Made by a program: the position numbers and the translations under genes. The notes beneath the pieces were generated by a model. The model saw nothing but the letters and a program-made list of their open reading frames with translations, did not search any database and had not been told where the DNA came from. A DNA stretch of 5,456 nt from Nitrospiria bacterium. GTDB lineage: Bacteria; Nitrospirota; Nitrospiria; Nitrospirales; UBA8639. The stretch covers positions 1-5,456 of the forward strand of contig JAUIKP010000258.1 of the NCBI GenBank assembly GCA_030430725.1. Direction: 5' to 3'. Below, in pieces: positions 1-5,345 of the stretch; position 1 is the first letter of the stretch; each line of letters begins with the position of its first letter.

Positions 1-537
1 CTGACGGTCATTAATATGGATCCAGTAGAGCATGATATTCAGGGCTATGAGACAGCTCGTGAACGTGGTGCGAGGGTCCTGTTTAATCGCCCTCTTCCGA
101 TGAATCCATTTCATAATGTATTGGATATGATCAACAAGCATGATCATTTACCCGGCAAGCCAATGGTCGAAAAAATTCACTTGCGGAAGGACAGGAATAT
201 CTTTGTGATGCAATGCGGGTTTCACCCCTATATGTTTTCCTGGGGGATGGTGGTGGACAACCCCTATTATGCGATTACAACGGAGGATGGGCGATTTGAG
301 ATATCCGACATTCCACAAGGAACCTATACGTTATCGGTCTGGCATGCCGGGACAAAAACGTATTTAAGCCGTGAAGTGACCATTAAGCCCAATGAGAGTC
401 TTTCTGTGAATTTTGAATACCAATCACCCGTGGGTCGCCGCAGCGTTCATGAAATTCAAGACAACCCCCACTTTGGTTTGGAAATATTAGGGGAAGAAGT
501 TATCATTCCTTCCCTTCGTCTTCAACATCCTTCATAA
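1..537 (+). CDS. Cupredoxin-like protein with C-terminal carboxypeptidase-regulatory-like domain (5'-truncated by window)
   Basis: The frame is open from base 1, so the gene starts before the window. The ATG at 16 is probably internal, because the codons before it (LTVIN) fit the preceding beta strand. Seen: a His in an EHDIQ segment (31-33), then Cys (214-216), His (223-225) and Met (232-234) in the segment QCGFHPYM. This C-x2-H-x2-M arrangement with an upstream His is the ligand pattern of type 1 (blue) copper sites. Next comes a segment with GRFEISDIPQGTYTLSVWH (about 289-420), typical of carboxypeptidase-regulatory-like (CarboxypepD_reg, Ig-like) beta-sandwiches. From family knowledge, such proteins are usually exported; the signal peptide would lie upstream and cannot be seen. 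A periplasmic electron-transfer or copper-binding role is inference. The last 35 or so residues match nothing I know. The gene ends 723 bases before nxrA, so it is probably a separate transcription unit. Confidence 0.8.
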   Translation: MTVINMDPVEHDIQGYETARERGARVLFNRPLPMNPFHNVLDMINKHDHLPGKPMVEKIHLRKDRNIFVMQCGFHPYMFSWGMVVDNPYYAITTEDGRFEISDIPQGTYTLSVWHAGTKTYLSREVTIKPNESLSVNFEYQSPVGRRSVHEIQDNPHFGLEILGEEVIIPSLRLQHPS

Positions 538-659
538 CAAGCTTCCTGAAGAAATTATCGTATAGACTAGGGGGATGTCTCTGTTATTGAGAGCCGGAGA
601 ATTTAGGACTGAGTAGTGTTGTTCTGTTTCTGGGCAGCCGAATGCGTGCCAGGGTGCAA

Positions 660-703
660 CTTCCCTATGGGGTCCGGTCCTCCCTGCTACCATCCTAGGG
701 AAG
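660..703 (+). other. Inverted repeat with 8-bp perfect stem
   Basis: CTTCCCTA (660-667) is exactly complementary to TAGGGAAG (696-703), with a 28-base pyrimidine-rich loop. No U-run follows, so it does not look like an intrinsic terminator. It may be part of a structured transcript or a chance pairing. Its function is unknown. Confidence 0.35.
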
Positions 704-830
704 GGAAAGCATACAGAAAATCTCCAGATGGCCTCGTCGTTTCTTTGAGTCCGGTATAGCTCCTTTCATGCTTCGTTTCTTTCCAGATTTTTAACACCAA
801 ACCGGAGTCACCTGCTGTGGGTAGTATGAG

Positions 831-850
831 CCCTCCCTGAAAGGGTTGGG
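831..850 (+). other. GC-rich hairpin, possible weak terminator
   Basis: CCCT (835-838) pairs with AGGG (842-845) around a GAA triloop, and CCC (831-833) pairs with GGG (848-850) across a small internal loop. The following bases (TTGTTGGTATT) are T-rich but interrupted, so this is at best a weak terminator for transcription arriving from the upstream gene. Confidence 0.3.
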
Positions 851-888
851 TTGTTGGTATTCGAATCTGAGAAAAATAAATTGTCCGT

Positions 889-904
889 GGTTTTACAAAA
901 AACC
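889..904. repeat. Palindrome GGTTTT-ACAA-AAAACC
   Basis: There are perfect 6-bp arms around a 4-base centre. It could be an operator for a dimeric regulator or a small hairpin. It sits about 50 bases before the TTTCGCG repeat array. It has no known assignment. Confidence 0.35.
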
Positions 905-951
905 GTACATCTGAAAAGCCAACTTAAAAATACGTGCCATTGAGATTTCAA

Positions 952-983
952 TGTTTCGCGATTGTTTCGCGATATTTTTCGCG
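952..983. promoter_or_regulatory. TTTCGCG repeat array, candidate activator-binding sites
   Basis: TGTTTCGCGAT occurs twice in exact tandem (952-962 and 963-973), and a third TTTCGCG lies at 977-983. The cores start at 954, 965 and 977, so they are 11 and 12 bases apart, close to one helical turn. That would place bound proteins on the same DNA face. The array ends about 88 bases before a sigma-54-like element, a usual distance for an upstream activator site. The repeats are seen; their role as binding sites is inferred. Confidence 0.45.
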
Positions 984-1070
984 GCATGAATAGTTTTCCA
1001 TAACAAGCATTAATCTAAATTAACCTCCCATTTTCAATGAGTTAAGAAAAATTCGGCCAAGCCAGGTGTT

Positions 1071-1086
1071 TGGACTAAAGATTGCT
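1071..1086 (+). promoter_or_regulatory. Candidate sigma-54 (-24/-12) promoter for nxrA
   Basis: The sequence TTGG (1070-1073), eight intervening bases and TTGCT (1082-1086) matches the invariant GG (1072-1073) and GC (1084-1085) of sigma-54 promoters at the correct spacing, with a full TTGCT in the -12 element. The bases after TGG (ACT) differ from the consensus CAC, so the -24 half is weak. Transcription would start near 1097 and give a leader of about 165 bases. No better sigma-70 promoter was seen close by, although the region is AT-rich and one could have been missed. Confidence 0.4.
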
Positions 1087-1110
1087 ATTCAAGGGTGAGG
1101 ATGAATGTCA

Positions 1111-1131
1111 GGACACTGGTGAACAGTGTTT
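1111..1131 (+). other. Leader hairpin upstream of nxrA
   Basis: ACACTG (1113-1118) and CAGTGT (1124-1129) form a perfect 6-bp stem around GTGAA, extendable by two G-U pairs to 1111-1131. If transcription starts near 1097, this is the first structure of the nxrA leader RNA. It could stabilise the 5' end of the message (inference). Confidence 0.4.
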
Positions 1132-1246
1132 CTTCAATTAGTTGAATTGGGATGGATAGAAAGGAGGTGCCAAGGCAGGTCTGGGCTGAAGTTCAATTAC
1201 GGAAATCTTTATTAATATGGCGATCCGTAATGAGTTTTTTTAAAAA

Positions 1247-1254
1247 AAGGAGGT
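1247..1254 (+). promoter_or_regulatory. nxrA ribosome binding site
   Basis: AAGGAGGT is a near-perfect Shine-Dalgarno sequence. Its GGAGG ends 7 bases before the ATG at 1261, which firmly sets the nxrA start. It follows an A/T-run (1235-1248) likely to keep the site unstructured. Confidence 0.9.
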
Positions 1255-1260
1255 CTTTTA

Positions 1261-4200
1261 ATGTTTCTTTCTAGACGTCAATTCTTGAAAGTTTCTGCGG
1301 GGACTGTCGCGGCAGTCGCGCTTGCCGATAAGGCTTTGGCCTTAACGGCTTTGCAGCCAGTCATCGAAGTGGGCAACCCTCTTGGGGAATATCCCGACCG
1401 CTCATGGGAGCGTGTCTATCATGATCAATATCGTTATGACAGTTCGTTTACCTGGTGTTGTTCACCCAACGATACCCATGCCTGCCGCATCCGGGCGTTT
1501 GTGCGGAACGGTGTCGTGATGCGGGTCGAGCAAAATTACGACCATCAAACCTATGAAGATCTTTATGGCAACCGCGGGACGTTTGCGCATAATCCCCGCA
1601 TGTGCTTGAAGGGGTTTACGATGCATCGTCGGGTGTATGGTCCATACCGTTTAAAGGGGCCCTTGATGCGTCGAGGGTGGAAAGAATGGATGGATGATGG
1701 GAGTCCGGAGTTCACTCCCTCAATTCAGACGAAATACAAGTTTAATGCACGGTATTTGGACGACATGTTACGGGTGTCCTGGGATACGGCGTTTACCTAT
1801 TTGGCTAAGGCCATGATCATCATCGCCAACCGGTATAGCGGAGAATATGGGGCGCGCAAATTGCGTGAGCAAGGCTATCCACCGGAGATGATTGAAATGA
1901 TGAAAGGCTCTGGAGTCCGGTCGTTTAAGTTCCGGGCCGGCATGCCTGTTTTGGGAATCATTGGGAAAATGGGCATTACCCGGATGAATGGCGGCTGCGG
2001 GGCTTTGTTGGATTCCTATGTCAGAAAAGTTGGGCCTGAAAATGCTCAAGGAGGACGATACTGGAATAACTATACCTGGCACGGCGATCAGGACCCTTCA
2101 CAGCCTTGGTGGAATGGGACTCAAAATTGCGATGTCGATTTGGCTGATATGCGGTTCTGTAAATTTAACACCAGCTGGGGTAAAAACTTCGTGGAAAATA
2201 AGATGCCGGAAGCCCACTGGAAACTGGAGTCGATTGAACGGGGTGCGCGAATTGCCGTTATTACCCCGGAATACAATCCGACGGCGTATCGAGCCGACTA
2301 CTGGATTCCCATTCGCCCTGAATCAGATGGGTCCTTCTTTTTAGGTGCGTGCAAAATGATCGTGGATGAAGGCTTGTACGATGCTGACTTTGTTCGGGCA
2401 AACACCGATATGCCACTGCTGGTTCGTACCGATACTCTTCAGTATTTGGATCCGCGTGATGTGATTAAAGATTACCAGTTTCCTGATTTTACCAAAACCT
2501 ATTCTGGCAAAGTGCAGACTCTGAAGCCTGCGGAAATCGCCAGGTTAGGGGGAATCATGGTCTGGGATCTGAATAAAAATCAAGCGGTACCCATTCATCG
2601 TGAATTGGTGGGCTGGCATTTCAAGAAAAGTGGCATTGACCCGGCTTTGACGGGGACTCATCGGGTTCGGTTGCTGACCGGCCGGGAAGTCGACGTGATG
2701 CCGATTTTCCAAATGTATCAAGTCCATCTGCAAGACTATGATTTGGATACTGTCCATCAAATCTGCCGGTCGCCGAAGGATTTGATCGTTCGGTGGGCGC
2801 GAGATATGGGTACAGTTAAACCGGCTGCTATTCACAACGGAGAAGGTGTGTGTCATTACTTCCACATGACGCAAAATGGTCGTGCGGCGGCATTGACGCT
2901 CATTTATTCCGGAAATATTGGGAAATTTGGAAGTGGTTGTCATACCTGGTCTGGAAATTATAAGGCGGGTACGTGGGCAGCCACGCCGTGGTCAGGAGCT
3001 GGTCTTGCTGTGCACACCGGAGAGGATCCGTTCAAGATTACGACGGACCCCAACGCGCATGGAAAAGAAATAAAAACGAGAAGTTATTACTACGGCGAAG
3101 AAGTCGGATATTGGAATCACGGCGATACGGCGTTGATTGTGAATACGCCCAAATATGGCCGACGGGTGTTTACCGGAAAGACGCATATGCCGACGCCGAG
3201 TAAATTCCGGTGGGTGGCCAACGTGAATGTGTTGAATAATTCGAAGCACCATTATGACATGGTCAAAAATGTGGATCCGCATAACGAATGCCTCGTGCAT
3301 CAAGAAGTGGAAATGACTTCTGATGTCAACCATTTTGATGTGTCGTTTGCCGTGAATACCTGGATGGAGTTTACCTATCCGGAGCATACGGCGACGGTGT
3401 CGAATCCGTGGTTCCAAGTGTGGAAAGGCGGCATCCGCCCGTTGTATGACACCCGGAACGATTTGGATACGGTCGCGGGTGTGGCGGCCAAACTCACCGA
3501 AATGACCGGTGACGGCCGGTTCCGCGATTACTTCAAATTTGTGTATGACAACCGTGTTGACGTGTATCTCCAACGATTGTTGGATGCCGGCAACTGTTCC
3601 TATGGATATAACGCGGACACGATGTTGAAATCGGAAAAGGGCTGGATGGTAATGACCCGGACCTATCCTCGGCATCCATTTTGGGAAGAAACCAACGAAT
3701 CAAAACCGATGTGGAGCCGTAGCGGACGCCTGGAGACCTATCGGGTGGAACCGGAAGCCATTGAATACGGGGAAAACTTCATTGTCCATCGTGAAGGGCC
3801 TGAGGCCACTCCCTATTTGCCTAACGCAATTATGTCATCTAATCCGTATATCCGGCCGGATGACTATGGGGTGCCGATCACGGCGCAACATCATGACGAT
3901 AAAACCGTCCGCAACATCAAGTTGCCATGGTCGGAAATTAAACGGTACGCCAATCCACTCTGGGAGAAGGGGTATCAGTTCTATTGTGTCACGCCGAAGA
4001 CCCGACATCGGGTGCATAGCCAATGGTCCGTGAATGACTGGGTGCAAATGTATGAGTCCAACTTTGGTGATGCCTATCGGATGGATAAGCGGACACCGGG
4101 GGTGGGTGAACATCAAATCCATATCAACCCCTCAGCGGCGAAGGACCGGGGCATCAACGACGGGGACTATGTCTACGTCGATGGGAACCCGGTGGACCGG

Positions 4201-4698
4201 CCGTATCGGGGGTGGAAACCCAGTGACCCCTATTACAAGGTGGCACGGTTGATGATCCGGGCGAAGTACAACCCGGCCTTCCCGTACCATGTCACGATGG
4301 CCAAGCATGCGCCGTACGTGTCGACCGCGAAGTCGGTGAAGGGGCATGAAACCCGACCGGACGGACGGGCGATTGCGCTGGATACGGGCTATCAATCGAA
4401 CTTCCGGTATGGGGCGCAGCAGTCCTTTACCCGCAGTTGGCTGATGCCGATGCATCAAACTGACTCGTTACCGGGTAAACATCCAGTTGCCTGGAAATTT
4501 AAATGGGGTTTTGCCATTGATCACCATGCGGTCAATACGACGCCAAAGGAATGTCTCATCCGAATCACCAAAGCGGAGGATGGTGGCATCGGCGGCCGTG
4601 GGCCGTGGGAACCGGTCCGGACTGGGTTTACGCCAGGTCAGGAAAATGAGTTCATGATTAAATGGCTGAAGGGTGATCATATTAAGATCAAAGTGTAG
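1261..4698 (+). CDS. nxrA: Nitrite oxidoreductase, alpha (catalytic molybdopterin) subunit
   Basis: NxrA oxidises nitrite to nitrate at a bis-MGD molybdenum centre and passes two electrons to NxrB. The 1145-aa length is right for the Nitrospira protein, a member of the type II DMSO reductase family. A twin-arginine signal is visible (SRRQFLK at residues 4-10, a hydrophobic stretch, then Ala-Leu-Ala at 25-27), so the protein is exported folded and faces the periplasm. The N-terminal Fe-S segment runs from Cys66/Cys67 through Cys75 to Cys115. Where NarG has its middle Cys, Asp71 appears here. The Mo-ligating Asp is probably in the HGDQDP segment (Asp276 or Asp278; inference by alignment from memory with NarG). 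The C-terminal molybdopterin-dinucleotide-binding domain begins around residue 905 and includes GEHQIHINP near 949-957. The start is fixed by a strong ribosome binding site. The gene is intact with no frameshift, and is followed by a receiver gene and then nxrB. Confidence 0.97.
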   Translation: MFLSRRQFLKVSAGTVAAVALADKALALTALQPVIEVGNPLGEYPDRSWERVYHDQYRYDSSFTWCCSPNDTHACRIRAFVRNGVVMRVEQNYDHQTYEDLYGNRGTFAHNPRMCLKGFTMHRRVYGPYRLKGPLMRRGWKEWMDDGSPEFTPSIQTKYKFNARYLDDMLRVSWDTAFTYLAKAMIIIANRYSGEYGARKLREQGYPPEMIEMMKGSGVRSFKFRAGMPVLGIIGKMGITRMNGGCGALLDSYVRKVGPENAQGGRYWNNYTWHGDQDPSQPWWNGTQNCDVDLADMRFCKFNTSWGKNFVENKMPEAHWKLESIERGARIAVITPEYNPTAYRADYWIPIRPESDGSFFLGACKMIVDEGLYDADFVRANTDMPLLVRTDTLQYLDPRDVIKDYQFPDFTKTYSGKVQTLKPAEIARLGGIMVWDLNKNQAVPIHRELVGWHFKKSGIDPALTGTHRVRLLTGREVDVMPIFQMYQVHLQDYDLDTVHQICRSPKDLIVRWARDMGTVKPAAIHNGEGVCHYFHMTQNGRAAALTLIYSGNIGKFGSGCHTWSGNYKAGTWAATPWSGAGLAVHTGEDPFKITTDPNAHGKEIKTRSYYYGEEVGYWNHGDTALIVNTPKYGRRVFTGKTHMPTPSKFRWVANVNVLNNSKHHYDMVKNVDPHNECLVHQEVEMTSDVNHFDVSFAVNTWMEFTYPEHTATVSNPWFQVWKGGIRPLYDTRNDLDTVAGVAAKLTEMTGDGRFRDYFKFVYDNRVDVYLQRLLDAGNCSYGYNADTMLKSEKGWMVMTRTYPRHPFWEETNESKPMWSRSGRLETYRVEPEAIEYGENFIVHREGPEATPYLPNAIMSSNPYIRPDDYGVPITAQHHDDKTVRNIKLPWSEIKRYANPLWEKGYQFYCVTPKTRHRVHSQWSVNDWVQMYESNFGDAYRMDKRTPGVGEHQIHINPSAAKDRGINDGDYVYVDGNPVDRPYRGWKPSDPYYKVARLMIRAKYNPAFPYHVTMAKHAPYVSTAKSVKGHETRPDGRAIALDTGYQSNFRYGAQQSFTRSWLMPMHQTDSLPGKHPVAWKFKWGFAIDHHAVNTTPKECLIRITKAEDGGIGGRGPWEPVRTGFTPGQENEFMIKWLKGDHIKIKV

Positions 4699-4705
4699 GT
4701 GAGTT

Positions 4706-4773
4706 GGAGGCTGGGGATTTTTTTCTTGATTGCCGTCTAGAAAGAAACATTGCTAATACCTCCCCCAGCCTCC
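4706..4773 (+). other. Long-stem hairpin just after nxrA
   Basis: GGAGGCTGGGG (4706-4716) is perfectly complementary to CCCCAGCCTCC (4763-4773), an 11-bp GC-rich stem beginning 7 bases after the nxrA stop. The 46-base loop can form an inner TTTCTT/AAGAAA pairing (4722-4727 with 4742-4747) and contains the inverted copy of the nxrA start. No U-run follows the right arm, so a classic intrinsic terminator is unlikely. An intercistronic stabiliser or processing site that sets different amounts of nxrA and downstream message is possible (inference). Confidence 0.55.
4729..4751 (-). repeat. Inverted copy of the nxrA translation start
   Basis: Read on the minus strand, this stretch matches 1260-1282 at 22 of 23 positions, 18 of them consecutive. 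It spells ATG and codons for MFLSRRQ, as in nxrA. The one mismatch is the third base of the Arg6 codon (CGG here, CGT in nxrA) and is silent. On the same strand, GGAGGT (4763-4758) lies 7 bases before the ATG, as a ribosome binding site would. The frame then diverges and stops after 20 codons (4750 down to 4688). It is either a relic of an inverted nxrA copy or a functional antisense element. The match is certain; the meaning is not. Confidence 0.75.
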
Positions 4774-4821
4774 CTCTACATACGTGGCGAATCTTACGTA
4801 GATTATCCTTTGGAGGATGAT

Positions 4822-4902
4822 ATGACAGTTGAGATTGACGTAAATCACAACCAATTACCAGGACCTGTCGGTGAGCATGCCCTATGTTTTTGTGGTGGAT
4901 GA
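4822..4902 (+). CDS. Possible 26-aa small ORF overlapping the receiver gene start
   Basis: The ATG is preceded by GGAGG (4812-4816) with 5-base spacing, the best ribosome binding site between nxrA and the receiver gene. The product would be 26 residues ending in CFCGG, with no family I recognise. It overlaps the start of the receiver gene in another frame, so its translation could deliver ribosomes to the weakly equipped receiver start (translational coupling). The Shine-Dalgarno sequence lies in a small hairpin, ATCCT (4805-4809) with AGGAT (4814-4818). It could instead be a chance ORF, or the remains of an N-terminal extension of the receiver separated by a frameshift. Confidence 0.35.
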   Translation: MTVEIDVNHNQLPGPVGEHALCFCGG

Positions 4903-5287
4903 TGATGAGGTGATTCGCTTAAATATTGCGAAAAAACTTTCTCGTTTACATTGCACGGTTCGTGCCTTTGAATCGGGAGAGGCCTTGATGGAATTTTTGA
5001 GAGATCATAGGGATGAACCTGATGTGATCTTGGTAGATTATAAAATGGGTGGGATGAATGGGGTGGAAACTGTTCGGGCACTGAGAAAAGTTTCCTCCAC
5101 TCCTACCGTAATTTTTACGGCCTACGAAGGCCTCGTGGACTTGCAGGCCGTAAAACAATTAGGGCGCTGCAAGGTATTGCTTAAAACGATAGATCTGAGT
5201 GTGTTAGGTTCTATCGTGAATGAAGCGATGGCTGTAAGAAAGTTGCGACAGTTAAATTGGGTTGATACCGGGGGGTTGCCCACCTGA
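4871..5287 (+). CDS. Stand-alone response regulator receiver protein (CheY-like)
   Basis: This 138-aa protein is essentially a single receiver domain. Seen: the acidic pocket in VVDDDE (Asp10-Asp12), the phospho-acceptor Asp56 in ILVDYKM, the switch Thr83 in FTAY, and the conserved Lys105 in LLKTID, where the usual following Pro is Thr. All catalytic positions are present, so it should be phosphorylatable by a histidine kinase. There is no DNA-binding or enzymatic output domain, only a short tail after about residue 120. The start is uncertain: GTG at 4871 (weak AGGA at 4860-4863) or ATG at 4877. It lies between nxrA and nxrB, 172 bases after the first and 58 before the second, so co-transcription is likely. 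A role in sensing or tuning nitrite oxidation is inference. Confidence 0.92.
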   Translation: MSMPYVFVVDDDEVIRLNIAKKLSRLHCTVRAFESGEALMEFLRDHRDEPDVILVDYKMGGMNGVETVRALRKVSSTPTVIFTAYEGLVDLQAVKQLGRCKVLLKTIDLSVLGSIVNEAMAVRKLRQLNWVDTGGLPT

Positions 5288-5296
5288 GGGGTGGGC
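5278..5296 (+). other. Hairpin spanning the receiver stop codon
   Basis: GCCCACC (5278-5284) and GGTGGGC (5290-5296) form a perfect 7-bp GC-rich stem with a 5-base loop that contains the TGA stop. No U-run follows, so it is not a classic terminator. It could act as an intercistronic processing or stability element shielding nxrB message (inference). Confidence 0.45.
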
Positions 5297-5334
5297 CGAC
5301 TCCGACCGTTCAGCCCCGACATTTTCACCGAAAC

Positions 5335-5339
5335 GGAGG
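5335..5339 (+). promoter_or_regulatory. nxrB ribosome binding site
   Basis: GGAGG lies 6 bases before the ATG at 5346 and sets the nxrB start. It can pair with an upstream CTCCG (5300-5304 with 5334-5338), so access could be modulated by RNA folding. Confidence 0.85.
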
Positions 5340-5345
5340 ACGACA

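Larger units (their letters stand above)
538..1260. other. Long intergenic region upstream of nxrA
   Basis: These 723 bases contain no ORF I would call a gene. The longest candidates are about 13 to 40 codons and lack ribosome binding sites or family resemblance. The first part (538-860) holds two hairpin-capable stretches (660-703 and 831-850) but no classic terminator with a U-run for the upstream gene. The second part (860-1260) is AT-rich and carries a palindrome, a short repeat array, a sigma-54-like element, a leader hairpin and two strong Shine-Dalgarno sequences, each listed separately. The length and density of elements suggest the control region of nxrA (inference). Confidence 0.7.

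Noticed and set aside
631..645. Second GG-N10-GC spacing resembling a sigma-54 element
   Set aside because: Only the GG and GC dinucleotides fit, the TTGC part reads ATGC, and it lies more than 600 bases from nxrA. The 1071-1086 candidate is better.
939..952. ATTGA-GATT-TCAAT near-palindrome considered as an FNR/CRP-type box
   Set aside because: The spacing between half-sites is 4 bases, whereas TTGA and TCAA are 6 apart in the FNR consensus. No support for that family.
1152..1274. 40-codon ORF running into the start of nxrA
   Set aside because: There is no ribosome binding site before its ATG, the product is basic and low in recognisable features, and it would read through the nxrA ribosome binding site in another frame.
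2992..3675. Long minus-strand open frame (227 codons) inside nxrA
   Set aside because: It lies wholly opposite an intact, well-recognised gene, is rich in His, Arg and Ile as expected from antisense of this codon usage, and resembles no family. The other overlapping frames within nxrA (for example 1768-2082 and 2545-2943 on the minus strand, 1988-2344 on the plus strand) are rejected for the same reason.
4717..4724. T-run after GGGG downstream of nxrA considered as an intrinsic terminator
   Set aside because: No stem closes before the T-run. The GGGG arm pairs with bases downstream of it, so the run lies in the loop.
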